DNA of 38,171 bases from Gammaproteobacteria bacterium (GCA_024277935.1 JAJRUF010000130.1:1-38171); one strand, 5' to 3'. Counted from the first letter of the stretch, positions 18,640-26,712 are shown. A program made the numbers and translations. The notes: generated by a model from the letters alone, not told the origin.

Positions 18640-19296
18640 ATGAGCCTAAAATTTGTAATTATCCCTGTTACCCCCTATCAACAAAACTGCTCTTTATTAA
18701 TTTGTAAAAATACCCATAAAGCGGCTATCGTTGATCCTGGAGGAGATATTGATACTATTTTAAAGGTTATAAAAACTGAACAAGCGATACCCGAAGTTAT
18801 CTTAGTAACACATGGGCATCTGGATCATGTTGGTGGTGTTGTTGAATTAGCCAAAAAACTTTCCTTACCTATTGAAGGCCCAAATCAAGAAGATAAATTT
18901 TGGCTGGATGCGCTTCCCTCTCAATTACAATCTTTTGGCTTTCCTCACAGTGATAGCTTTACTCCAAATAAATGGTTAAATAATGGAGATATTGTTAGCT
19001 TTGGCGACCAATCGCTTAAAGTAATACACTGCCCAGGACATACACCAGGTCATATTGTATTCTTCCATCAACAATCAAAGTTAGCTATTGTCGGTGATGT
19101 GCTTTTTAATGGTTCAATAGGCCGAACAGACTTTCCCAAAGGTGATTTTGATACACTAATTAACTCAATCAAAAATAACTTATGGCCTTTGGGGAAAGAT
19201 GTAAAATTTATTTCCGGGCATGGTCCAATGTCAACCTTTGGTCAAGAAATGCAAACTAACCCATATGTTTCTATTAAAAATAGTGAGTCAATCTAA
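18640..19296 (+). CDS. gloC: YcbL/GloC-like metallo-beta-lactamase-fold hydrolase (glyoxalase II type)
   Basis: A 218-residue MBL-fold protein very like E. coli YcbL (GloC), which hydrolyses S-lactoylglutathione. Seen: the N-terminal IIPVTPYQQNCSLL, the metal motif THGHLDHVGG (residues ~57-66), the downstream His in HCPGHTPGH, the Asp in GDVLF, the GSIGRTDFP segment, and the C-terminal SGHGPMST histidine, all in family order. No ribosome site is clear; a stem-loop ends 8 nt before the ATG. Whether it acts in methylglyoxal detoxification or on another thioester is inferred from family membership only. Confidence 0.92.
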   Translation: MSLKFVIIPVTPYQQNCSLLICKNTHKAAIVDPGGDIDTILKVIKTEQAIPEVILVTHGHLDHVGGVVELAKKLSLPIEGPNQEDKFWLDALPSQLQSFGFPHSDSFTPNKWLNNGDIVSFGDQSLKVIHCPGHTPGHIVFFHQQSKLAIVGDVLFNGSIGRTDFPKGDFDTLINSIKNNLWPLGKDVKFISGHGPMSTFGQEMQTNPYVSIKNSESI

Positions 19297-19781
19297 TAGT
19301 TATTGAGAGCGTAACAACTGTGAGCTTTAAACAGCAACACAAGAAGGAATGTAGTTTTAAATATGAGAGGGTGAGTCTTAGCCCCTTTTGAGATAATATA
19401 TAGTATTTTTATATTTGACTGGAATGTCTAAAGACTGGGATATACAAGAGACTCAACATAGTTATCTGATTTTAAAGAAGCACAATATATTGTGGCAACA
19501 GGTTCTAGTATCTGCCACAAGAAAAAAACAAAAATTTGGTAGCTTGCCTTTTTACTCACTAAGAGAATAACCACGGATTAAAGAGGCGGAGTGATCGCAA
19601 CGAATCGTTGCAATGTGCACTTCATGAAGTTCAACCCATCCAGATCAGACGCTTTCAATTAACGGAAGAGCATCCGTTGTGGCGAGAACTAACTTAACAC
19701 CTACCGCTGATGGTAAATAGCCCTAAATTGATTGAAAAAATAGCACCTTGATCTTACATTAGAATTGTTGCCCTTTTTTGC
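19297..19781. other. 485-nt gap without a supported gene
   Basis: Lies between convergent genes. No frame of useful length or recognised protein similarity was found. It holds several small palindromes: GCAACGAATCGTTGC (19597-19611), GTGCAC (19615-19620), ACTTCATGAAGT (19619-19630), and a hairpin AACGGA-AGAGCA-TCCGTT (19661-19678). The cluster at 19597-19678 may be the remains of a mobile or REP-like element. No T-tract terminator for either flanking gene was identified. Confidence 0.5.
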
Positions 19782-20468
19782 TTATTCAATCGTTTGTTTT
19801 AGCATTCTTTTCTTAAGTTCTGCCCATAAACTTAATCTCCCGGAGCTGCCTACTTTTTTGCCACCGCCTCTAGATTTTGCTAACCATAGCCCTGAACCAT
19901 TAAAACTATAAACGGGTAACAAATCAGCCCGCATAGAAGCCTTTTTTATCATTGGATTAATATTGTCTAAAACAAGTGGTATAGATTTTGGTGTTGGAAA
20001 ATAAGTTAAAACCATATGCGCCTGATTTAATTTTAAAGCTTTAACATAGGTTATTCGCATTTTTTTATCGGCAACACCCATTTCAATTAAGGTAAAGTAC
20101 TTAGCGATGGAATAATCTTCACAGTCACCCGCACCTTGAAATAAAAATTCCATGGGAGTTGCCCAATAATCTTTTTTTCCCCAGACCCAAATATCATCAA
20201 CAAAATTTATGCTTTGATTAAAAAAGTCATTTACTCTTCTCAGCTTTTGTTGTTCTGTTAGCGTTTTTGCTGTCTGCATTAGTTTTTGCCATTGCTCTAC
20301 TCTGGTAGCCGCCTCAGACCCGTATTTTATCGTTATTTTATTTAATAGTTCTGGACTTATATCAAATGCCGCAATAACTGTACATACACTGAAATAGCAT
20401 ACCAATAGAATACCACTGGCTTTTATAACAATTTTTTGTCTAGCTGTTTGCGTAAAAAATAAGGCCAC
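19782..20468 (-). CDS. lapG: LapG-type periplasmic transglutaminase-like cysteine protease
   Basis: Cleaves the N-terminus of large surface adhesins (LapA type) to release cells from biofilms when c-di-GMP is low. The 228 residues include an N-terminal hydrophobic export segment (about 15-34, possible cut near VIA-AFD) and the catalytic triad Cys116 (GDCEDYS), His151 (QAHMVL) and Asp168 (LVLDNIN). The start appears to be a GTG at 20468 with no clear ribosome site. It lies 9 nt after lapD in the same frame, so translation probably depends on lapD. The large adhesin and its type I exporter are not in the window. Confidence 0.92.
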   Translation of the reverse strand: MALFFTQTARQKIVIKASGILLVCYFSVCTVIAAFDISPELLNKITIKYGSEAATRVEQWQKLMQTAKTLTEQQKLRRVNDFFNQSINFVDDIWVWGKKDYWATPMEFLFQGAGDCEDYSIAKYFTLIEMGVADKKMRITYVKALKLNQAHMVLTYFPTPKSIPLVLDNINPMIKKASMRADLLPVYSFNGSGLWLAKSRGGGKKVGSSGRLSLWAELKKRMLKQTIE

Positions 20469-20477
20469 TTTTAGTAA

Positions 20478-22388
20478 CTACCGGCTTGCACCTGTGATTC
20501 CAACTTTTTTCAGGCAGACAAAATCATCTTCGGAATCAATATTTTCAGCTAAAATAGTTATATTTAATAACTCACCAACACCTTTCATTGCCTCTACAAA
20601 TTGTTTTTTCTCTGTATCATTAGCAACGCCCTGCCCTAAATCTCTTGCCAGGCGAATAAAATCAGGTTTTAACTGTTTTATAGATTCTGCTGATAAAGAT
20701 TGTGTTTCAAAGCGTTTAATCATGATTCTTAAGTTTAGTTGCTGCGCAAACTCTATAAACTCTTTATAAGAAGTTAAATCTTTTGCTACCGCATAGGCAG
20801 AAAGGTTAAAAACCAATTGCTGGGAAAGCACTTGGTTTTGCTTAACTAAACGGACTAACCATGCATGAAAATCAGTGTTTTTTATTGTTCTGGTTGCTAC
20901 ATTTACGGCGACTAAATGATTAATATTTTTTATTTCAATATAATCAATAACTTTTAATATAACCCCCTTATCCAGCTCTATTATCTTCTCAAACTTCTCG
21001 GCAATAGAAATAAAAGTCCCTATTGACAGCCTGTTTCCCTTGTTATCTACTGCTTGAGTAAAAGCCTCTTGCATTAATACCTGCTGATTCTGAAAGTTTT
21101 CTATTGTATTTATAAGTTGAATATTATATTTTTGTTTATCGATTATATTGAAGACTAAAGCTTTCCATTCCGCAATACCTATAGCAGTGTCATTACCTGC
21201 TCTGACATAGTAACTATTAGTACCAATTAAACGGGCTTGTTCATAAGCCTCTTTAGCAGCTAATAAAATATTTTCGGTCGTATCAACCGGATTAAAAGGG
21301 ACAACACCTATATGAGCAATATCAGGCATATTATATTTACCTCCTAAGGCTGTAAATACTGTCGTCAATTTTTTGGCAAACAGTTCTACTCGCGGTAAAT
21401 TTATATGATTAATTAATATAACAAACTCCGAACCAACAAACCGGTAGACTGAAGTTTCACCATACTCATCTTGTACCGCCTGCTTTTTTAATATTTGAGA
21501 AAAATCTTTTAAAAAAGTATCAATAGCATCTGCTCCAAACTCTTTTACCAGAGCCGTTAAACCATCAATTTTTATCATCATGATATAAGCTTCAACATCA
21601 CTCGCGGTCAAAAATAACTGTTTCATTTCTGTCTGGAAACTACTTTTCTTTTTTAACCCTGTTAGTTCATCTAATTGAAGCTTCTTACCTGCACTTTCTA
21701 TCTTATGGTTTAAATTCCTTATCGCAGTTTCAATTTTATTGCACATCATATTCATTGCTAATGTGACATTTTTAACTTCTGTCGTCCAAGGTAGTTGTTC
21801 TATTGTTTCAAATTTACCATCCGCTAAGTTCATGGCCATTTTTTCAATTGTCTTTAACGGTGACAAAGTTACTCGTAAAACAAATAGTAATAAGACTATT
21901 GCAAAAGCAAAGCTTATCAATGAATAATTAAAACTACTCTTTGCTTGCTCATACAGTTTAAGATATCCATTCCCTGGGTTAAGTGTGACATAAATGACTC
22001 CACTCATATTCCAACCAGAATTTATTTCACTTTTTGCACTCGCTGTTTTCATCGGTATCATTTTGATAAACCAATTGGGTACGCCTTCAAGCTCTACTTT
22101 ATTAGATAAAGTAACCAGCACCTGTTGATCGACACTGAGTAGTTTAATTTCCTGATAATACCCCATATCAAAAATAGCATTCATCATCGTTTCGATAACA
22201 GGATCAGCCTCATTCACCATATAGGGGCTAAGCGATAAACCCAATGAAGTTGCTGTATCTTGAGCATGTATTTCTGCTTCATTTTCTAAATAAGATTTAA
22301 TGTTATTTACACTTGATACAAAATTAATGCTAAATATCATTAAAAACAGTGCTGAAATAAGTAATAATAGTTGCTTGGATAGAGACAT
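20478..22388 (-). CDS. lapD: LapD-type membrane c-di-GMP receptor with degenerate GGDEF and EAL
   Basis: Inner-membrane protein that binds c-di-GMP through its inactive EAL domain and holds LapG with its periplasmic domain. From the ATG at 22388 it has 636 residues: TM1 about 5-27, a periplasmic LapD/MoxY-type domain (about 30-150) with the conserved GW, TM2 about 155-173, HAMP, then a GGDEF domain whose active-site loop reads RFVGSEF (about 316-322) and an EAL domain where the EAL triad reads EAF. Both are therefore predicted to be catalytically dead, as in Pseudomonas LapD. The C-terminus stops at VGITGASR, about where the family continues with a GY-x2-G-x-P segment. An alternative TTG start is at 22394. 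Operon: haemoglobin-lapD-lapG. Confidence 0.92.
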   Translation of the reverse strand: MSLSKQLLLLISALFLMIFSINFVSSVNNIKSYLENEAEIHAQDTATSLGLSLSPYMVNEADPVIETMMNAIFDMGYYQEIKLLSVDQQVLVTLSNKVELEGVPNWFIKMIPMKTASAKSEINSGWNMSGVIYVTLNPGNGYLKLYEQAKSSFNYSLISFAFAIVLLLFVLRVTLSPLKTIEKMAMNLADGKFETIEQLPWTTEVKNVTLAMNMMCNKIETAIRNLNHKIESAGKKLQLDELTGLKKKSSFQTEMKQLFLTASDVEAYIMMIKIDGLTALVKEFGADAIDTFLKDFSQILKKQAVQDEYGETSVYRFVGSEFVILINHINLPRVELFAKKLTTVFTALGGKYNMPDIAHIGVVPFNPVDTTENILLAAKEAYEQARLIGTNSYYVRAGNDTAIGIAEWKALVFNIIDKQKYNIQLINTIENFQNQQVLMQEAFTQAVDNKGNRLSIGTFISIAEKFEKIIELDKGVILKVIDYIEIKNINHLVAVNVATRTIKNTDFHAWLVRLVKQNQVLSQQLVFNLSAYAVAKDLTSYKEFIEFAQQLNLRIMIKRFETQSLSAESIKQLKPDFIRLARDLGQGVANDTEKKQFVEAMKGVGELLNITILAENIDSEDDFVCLKKVGITGASR

Positions 22389-22401
22389 ATTCAAGATACC
22401 C

Positions 22402-22791
22402 TTATTGATTCATCATATGATGAGCTAACTGATCTAAAGAGTCTAATAAAGATTTTTTCAAATTTTCATCTATTTCTAGTTCTGCCATTGCCTTATTCAT
22501 ACAAATCATCCATTGATCACTTTCTGATTGTCCTATCGCAAAAGGTAAATGCCGTCTTCTTAACATTGGGTGTCCAAATTCCTGAATAAATAAATCAGGC
22601 CCACCTAACCAGCCAGACAAGAATTTAAACAGTTTACTTTTTGCATTTTCCAGGCTTTCAGCATGAATTTTTCTGATACCTTGTGTTTCTGGCAGGCTAT
22701 CCATATAAAAATAAAACCTATCTACCAGTTTTAAAATAGTAGCTTCCCCACCCATTAATTCATACGGTGTAGTGATTGTATTTTCTGTCAT
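22402..22791 (-). CDS. group II truncated haemoglobin (TrHbO-like)
   Basis: A small haem protein of 129 residues that binds O2 or reactive nitrogen/oxygen species. Group II marks are clear: YELMGGEATI at the N-terminus, the B-helix FYFYM, WLGGPDLF with the conserved GGP, GHPMLRRRHLPFAI with proximal His81, and Trp94, the group II G8 tryptophan. It is the first gene of a compact unit, ending 13 nt before the lapD ATG. This link between an oxygen- or NO-binding protein and a c-di-GMP receptor could be simple co-transcription or a functional sensor input; the sequence cannot decide. Confidence 0.93.
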   Translation of the reverse strand: MTENTITTPYELMGGEATILKLVDRFYFYMDSLPETQGIRKIHAESLENAKSKLFKFLSGWLGGPDLFIQEFGHPMLRRRHLPFAIGQSESDQWMICMNKAMAELEIDENLKKSLLDSLDQLAHHMMNQ

Positions 22792-23195
22792 CTTCTTTAT
22801 TTATTACGGTTTTTGAAAAACGCTTACAAAACAAATGAAACTCTTGTAAGATTGCAATGTCATATCTGGCATCAGCATCAGCTTACTTAGGAACGTGCAT
22901 GAAACAACTTACCGATTTCTAACTTGTCTTTTTGCTCCAGGTGCAATGATCTCATTTGTTGCGTAGCTTGCTATGCGCCTCATGAAATCATTGCACCTGA
23001 AACAAAAATCCTACGTTATAATTTCGGGAAGTTATTCCATACACGTTCCTTAGGTGATTTTTTAATAATAGCCTATAATTAAATTCAATTTTTTAGACAA
23101 CTAGCCAAAAATAACAACTGATATAAAAGTATATACTTTTCATCAGCTTTTATTACAGCTTAGTTATAGTATTAATTAACAAAAGGAAAAACACT
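22792..23195. other. 404-nt divergent intergenic region
   Basis: Separates the divergent haemoglobin and YccA genes. Most of it is the long palindromic element at 22886-23053. The rest, 23054-23195, is AT-rich and should carry the promoter of the YccA-like gene, but I could not assign clear -35/-10 boxes. No ORF is supported. Confidence 0.6.
22886..23053. repeat. 168-bp long palindromic (MITE-like) element, copy A
   Basis: An imperfect inverted repeat along its whole length. The ends are CTTAGGAACGTGCATG on the left and, on the opposite strand from the right, CTAAGGAACGTGTATG. Inner arms 22938-22955 and 22982-22999 pair at 17 of 18 positions. The central core is GCGTAGCTTGCTATGCGC (22961-22978). 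It encodes no protein. It shares the core, the CTTGTCT block and the GAAACAAAAATC block with copy B at 33086, but the arms between these blocks have a different sequence. Confidence 0.85.
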
Positions 23196-23864
23196 ATGAG
23201 ATTACAAACTGCGACTACACGCCCACAGGCGAGTATTTTATCCACCAATAAAATGCTAAGAAATACTTACCTGTTATTATCCATGACATTACTTTTTAGT
23301 GCTGCAACAGCTGCCTTGGCAATGGTTTTTAACTTTCCCCCCCTAGGTATGATTATGACTATGGTTGGTTATTTTGGCTTGTTATTTTTGACCAGTAAAT
23401 TTAGCAATAGTTCTTTAGGCTTGGTTTTTGTTTTTGCTTTAACTGGCTTTATGGGGTTGACACTAGGACCTATTTTAAATATGTACCTTAATGCTTTTAG
23501 TAATGGTAACGAGTTGATTATTACTGCATTAGGCGGGACAGGCGTTATATTTCTTGGACTCTCAGGATATGCTTTAACAACACGTAAAGATTTCAGCTTT
23601 TTGGGTGGTTTCTTAATGGTAGGCATTTTAGTTGCCTTTTTAGCCGGTATTGGTGCAATGTTCTTTGCCATCCCTGCACTTTCACTTGCAGTATCAGCAA
23701 TGTTCATTTTATTGATGTCTGCATTGATTTTGTATCAAACAAGTGCAATTATTCACGGCGGTGAAACAAATTACATTATGGCGACAGTATCGCTATATAT
23801 TTCAATCTACAATTTGTTCTTAAGCTTATTGCAACTGTTAGCTGCATTTAGCGGTGATGATTAA
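23196..23864 (+). CDS. yccA: BI-1/YccA-family inner membrane protein
   Basis: A 222-residue protein with about seven hydrophobic segments (for example near 26-45, 50-66, 73-95, 106-123, 135-157, 160-180 and 195-215) and a charged N-terminus, typical of the Bax inhibitor-1 family. E. coli YccA (219 aa) modulates the FtsH protease; others in the family carry ion flux, so the exact role is inferred. The C-terminal region includes TSAIIHGGETNYIMATVSLY, a conserved family segment with the acidic residue and polar pair. An AAAGGA ribosome site is 8 nt before the ATG. A hairpin terminator follows the stop. Single-gene transcript. Confidence 0.92.
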   Translation: MRLQTATTRPQASILSTNKMLRNTYLLLSMTLLFSAATAALAMVFNFPPLGMIMTMVGYFGLLFLTSKFSNSSLGLVFVFALTGFMGLTLGPILNMYLNAFSNGNELIITALGGTGVIFLGLSGYALTTRKDFSFLGGFLMVGILVAFLAGIGAMFFAIPALSLAVSAMFILLMSALILYQTSAIIHGGETNYIMATVSLYISIYNLFLSLLQLLAAFSGDD

Positions 23865-23875
23865 TATTAAATAAG

Positions 23876-23917
23876 AATTGCCTGGTTGTTAAATCAATCA
23901 GGCAATTTTATTTTTTA
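23876..23917 (+). terminator. Rho-independent terminator after the YccA-like gene
   Basis: AATTGCCTG with GTTG pairs with CAAT plus CAGGCAATT: a 13-bp stem (one G-T pair) with a 6-nt loop, followed by TTATTTTTT. It sits between convergent genes and ends just before the DUF2802 stop. Upstream A-rich sequence means it may act in both directions. Confidence 0.85.
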
Positions 23918-23919
23918 AA

Positions 23920-24306
23920 CTAATTTTCTTCACCATGCAACCTTATCAATAACACGGCTTCATCCTGACTTAATCCACATTGTTTAGTGAGCTCTTCAAC
24001 ATCAGCTCCCTTTCGAATACGTTGAATAGCATCTTGATAGGGTTGCTCTGTCTGCAGTTCATACGGTTTAAAATCAGCCACTTTATCCACAATTTCTTTT
24101 AGTTGCTCTCGGCTATCAATCAACCTATTGTCCACGGAAACAGCTGCTGAGCATAAACCTGCAATATCCTTATTATTGCGCTCTACCTCTTTACTAAGAA
24201 TAGTAAGCTGTTGCTCAAGTTTTTTATTTTCAATAATTAACCAAATAAGCGCTACAGCTAAACAAGTCGTTATTATAATAAAGATAATTAATAAAGCTTC
24301 ATTCAT
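23920..24306 (-). CDS. DUF2802 protein at the end of the chemotaxis operon
   Basis: A 128-residue protein of unknown function. It has one N-terminal membrane segment (about 4-24), a coiled-coil region (about 25-75), and a C-terminal helical module (IQRIRKGADVEELTKQCGL and following) resembling a helix-turn-helix, the DUF2802 hallmark. The family regularly follows cheW in polar-flagellate Gammaproteobacteria, suggesting a link to motility or array placement, but no role is established that I can name. The ATG at 24306 shares a base with the stop of the upstream small gene (TGATG), so I chose it over the TTG one codon earlier. Confidence 0.85.
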   Translation of the reverse strand: MNEALLIIFIIITTCLAVALIWLIIENKKLEQQLTILSKEVERNNKDIAGLCSAAVSVDNRLIDSREQLKEIVDKVADFKPYELQTEQPYQDAIQRIRKGADVEELTKQCGLSQDEAVLLIRLHGEEN

Positions 24307-24473
24307 CAAACAATTTCATCAATATGTTGTTGCTCTTGATCACCTAAACCATCATCTTTACTATTCTTTTTCTGTTGTGATTGTTTTTGACTTGCTGGTT
24401 TCCGGCCATCTCGAATAATTTTTTTTATTTTCGGAATAGGATGGGTAGTGATTATTGGTGCTATTTCAATCAT
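24306..24473 (-). CDS. small basic hypothetical protein (55 aa) in the chemotaxis operon
   Basis: Not recognised. The - strand frame from the ATG at 24473 starts MIEIAPIITTHPIPKIKKII, followed by a basic, Gln/Lys-rich middle (RDGRKPASQKQSQQKK) and an acidic end (DDGLGDQEQQHIDEIV). It has no membrane segment. A GGGAG ribosome site lies 5 nt before the ATG, favouring it over the ATG four codons upstream at 24485. Its TGA overlaps the DUF2802 ATG (TGATG), a sign of real translation coupling. It may be a short soluble adaptor of the motility operon; this is inference from position only. Confidence 0.65.
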   Translation of the reverse strand: MIEIAPIITTHPIPKIKKIIRDGRKPASQKQSQQKKNSKDDGLGDQEQQHIDEIV

Positions 24474-24602
24474 ATCTGCTCCCATATTTTAAAATAAAAC
24501 CTCTTAACAAACTACGCTTATAAGTTGCATGCACTGTCTCCACAGAATCGTGTTGAGTGCACTTAGCTATTACCAGTAATCTGGAAAGTTAAAAAGTTAT
24601 CA

Positions 24603-25076
24603 TTAAAACATATCCAACTCTTGTTTTTCTTCATCACTCAGAAACTTATTCAAATCCACTAAAATAAGCAACTCATTATCACGGCTGGTTACACCTTGAA
24701 TATATTTTGAAGTTTCATCATTACCCACATTAGGTGCAGTCTCTATTTCTGATGCTCTTAACTCAACGACTTCAGCAACACTATCGACTAAAATACCAAT
24801 AATATGCTCTTCAGTTTCAATAATAACAACTCTTGAAGAGTCGTCCGTCTCTTTAGACATTAAACCAAACCGGTTCCGGGTGTCTATAACGGTAACAACA
24901 TTACCTCTCAAATTAATAATACCTAGTACATAAGAGGGAGCACCAGGTACTGGGGCAATTTCAGTAATCCTTAAAACTTCTTGAACTTGCATGACATTAA
25001 TGCCGTATTTTTCGTCACCTAGACGAAAGGTAACCCACTGCATAATAGGGTCATTTTGTTTATTATCTTCACTCAT
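24603..25076 (-). CDS. cheW: chemotaxis coupling protein CheW
   Basis: Links chemoreceptors to the kinase CheA in the polar array. The 157 residues form one CheW/SH3-like domain: QWVTFRLGDEKYGINVMQVQEVLR, the conserved PGAPSYVLGIINLRGNVVTVID strand-turn segment, and ILVDSVAEVVEL, then the C-terminal LLILVDLNKFL. The acidic tail is short. It follows parP by about 50 nt and precedes the small gene and DUF2802, the usual order in this operon type. Confidence 0.96.
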   Translation of the reverse strand: MSEDNKQNDPIMQWVTFRLGDEKYGINVMQVQEVLRITEIAPVPGAPSYVLGIINLRGNVVTVIDTRNRFGLMSKETDDSSRVVIIETEEHIIGILVDSVAEVVELRASEIETAPNVGNDETSKYIQGVTSRDNELLILVDLNKFLSDEEKQELDMF

Positions 25077-25128
25077 TATTACTCACCACGAATTAAATAT
25101 ATCACTAAGCTTAGTTGAAATCTGGAGT

Positions 25129-25821
25129 TTAACTTGTCTTTCTATGAGGTACTAAATGATTGACATCAATAACGGCTGTTAATTCTTCAATCACTGTACC
25201 AATTAACCAAGGTTTTTTCTGCCGCAAGGTGCGCCACCGTACTTTATCCGGCTCCAGTTTGCCTATTGATAGTATTTCATCACAGGCTAACCCCCATTTA
25301 CCATCAGCAGTAATTAAGATACGCTGGAAAGGTTTTTTTTTCAGGTTCCTCTGTTGCCCTATTGTCTTACCAAAAATAAGCTGCCCTGTATCCAAAACAC
25401 CAATTCTTTGTTCGTGTGTATCTAATAAGCCCATAAACCATGATGGTTGCCCAGGAATTTTCGTAGGATCCTTATCGATACAAATTGTTCTTAATAGCTC
25501 CGTCAGTGGTGTCGCTAGAGTTAATTTGTCTACTTTAAAAAATAAAGCCTGAAATTCATTTCTAGCCCAGTCGGGCATAACCGCTAAAGGTTTAAGTACT
25601 TTAGTAACTTCACTCTCTTTATTAACAAGCTTAACAGCTACCTTGGCTTTAACTTGAGAGCTGGTTTTAAGCTGTTTAACTTTTTGCGGTTTAATATCAA
25701 GCTTGATTTCTTGCTTATCAAGCTCAGCATTACTAGGAATTTCATTAAGTAATGTACTTAAATAACTATCTAAAGCTATTTCTTGTTGAACAACTTGCTG
25801 CCCCATTTTTTCTGATTGCAT
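25129..25821 (-). CDS. parP: ParP-like array-positioning protein with CheW-like domain
   Basis: In Vibrio, ParP joins the ATPase ParC to CheA and receptors to keep arrays at the cell pole. Here 230 residues: a variable, Lys/Gln/Val-rich N-terminal half (1-90) and a C-terminal CheW-like (AIF) domain from about 95 (PDWARNEFQALFFKVDKLTLATPL, PSWFMGLLDTHEQRIGVLDT, ACDEILSIGKLEPDKVRWR). Its ATG at 25821 shares a base with the parC stop (TGATG), so I chose it over the TTG at 25824. Its position right after parC and before cheW fits the role. Confidence 0.88.
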   Translation of the reverse strand: MQSEKMGQQVVQQEIALDSYLSTLLNEIPSNAELDKQEIKLDIKPQKVKQLKTSSQVKAKVAVKLVNKESEVTKVLKPLAVMPDWARNEFQALFFKVDKLTLATPLTELLRTICIDKDPTKIPGQPSWFMGLLDTHEQRIGVLDTGQLIFGKTIGQQRNLKKKPFQRILITADGKWGLACDEILSIGKLEPDKVRWRTLRQKKPWLIGTVIEELTAVIDVNHLVPHRKTS

Positions 25822-26624
25822 CAACTCACTGCCATTTTATTGTCTACCTGCTTATTTTCCTGCAATAATAGTTCCAATAATGCTGTATATGCTTCAACAG
25901 ATTTAGATTTTGGCGCATAAAGAGGGATAGGAACACCTTCTATACTTGCATCTCTTATTCTTGTATCAATTGGAATAACTGAATTCCAAATATTATCAGG
26001 ATAGCTTTGCCTTAGTGTAATTAAACTGTCTCTAGCCGCTTTAGTTCTCTTATCGAACATAGTTGGAACGATAGTATATTTAGGCTGATTTTTACGCGAT
26101 TTAAAAACCATTTGTACAGTATGAATCATTCTCTCCAAGCCTTTTAAAGCTAAATATTCAGATATTGAAGGAATAATAATATGCTGACAAGCTGCCAAGG
26201 CATTAATCATTAATATACCCAACATCGGGGGACTATCTATGATGACATAATCATATTCATTGGATACTTTTTTCAAAGCACTACTAATAACCAGACCCAT
26301 CCCACCTAATGCTGCAACCTGCCTGTCAAGCGTCGCAATAGCGGTTGATGCAGGTAAAATAGATAAGCCATCAAATTCAGTAGGCTGTATATATACTTTA
26401 GGGTTAATGTTGGTTTTTTTTTGCCCTGTATCATGAAATAAATTATAAACACTCAACTCTATTTCATCTGGGTTTAATTTAAAATAACTGGTTAATGAAC
26501 CATGCGGGTCTAAATCTACCACTAATGTTCTAAACCCCCAAGAAGACAAAAGACCTGCAAGAGAAACAACCGTTGTTGTTTTTCCTACGCCTCCTTTTTG
26601 ATTTGATACCGTCCATACTTTCAT
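25821..26624 (-). CDS. parC: ParC, ParA-like ATPase for polar localisation of chemotaxis arrays
   Basis: A 267-residue MinD/ParA-family ATPase. The deviant Walker A KGGVGKTT lies at 10-17, the Walker A' element VVDLDPHGSL near 39, and the DSPPMLG switch near 130. It lacks an N-terminal DNA-binding domain and has no parB neighbour, which favours ParC over chromosome partition. It overlaps parP and follows motD by 85 nt, in which a short palindromic element sits. An AGG ribosome site is 6-7 nt before the ATG. Confidence 0.92.
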   Translation of the reverse strand: MKVWTVSNQKGGVGKTTTVVSLAGLLSSWGFRTLVVDLDPHGSLTSYFKLNPDEIELSVYNLFHDTGQKKTNINPKVYIQPTEFDGLSILPASTAIATLDRQVAALGGMGLVISSALKKVSNEYDYVIIDSPPMLGILMINALAACQHIIIPSISEYLALKGLERMIHTVQMVFKSRKNQPKYTIVPTMFDKRTKAARDSLITLRQSYPDNIWNSVIPIDTRIRDASIEGVPIPLYAPKSKSVEAYTALLELLLQENKQVDNKMAVS

Positions 26625-26663
26625 TATCAGCCTACACAGTTAATTTTTCATTATCATTGCTTT

Positions 26664-26712
26664 TAGGGAGTTTGGTGGAATAAAGTTACCCATATTTCTT
26701 CAGACTCCCTTA
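26664..26712. repeat. short palindromic element, copy C, at the end of motD
   Basis: 49 bp with ends TTAGGGAGTTTG and, from the right on the other strand, TAAGGGAGTCTG. The left half continues GTGGAATAAAGTTA, matching the right arm of copy B, while the right half matches B's left arm. It looks like an internally deleted form. The right-end TAA (26710-26712) is the stop codon of motD. Confidence 0.8.

Noticed and set aside
22886-23053. CRISPR or tRNA in the palindromic region
   Set aside because: A single long inverted repeat without repeat-spacer periodicity, and no cloverleaf or T-loop sequence.
24128-24418. + strand ORF opposite DUF2802 and the small gene
   Set aside because: Antisense of coding sequence, no ribosome site, no recognisable domain; the opposite-strand genes are coupled and better supported.
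26627-26634. GCTGATAA as a sigma-28 -10 box for parC
   Set aside because: It matches the -10 consensus 7/8 but abuts the parC ATG, so transcription would start inside the gene, and the -35 at the right spacing (TGAAAAAT) is poor.
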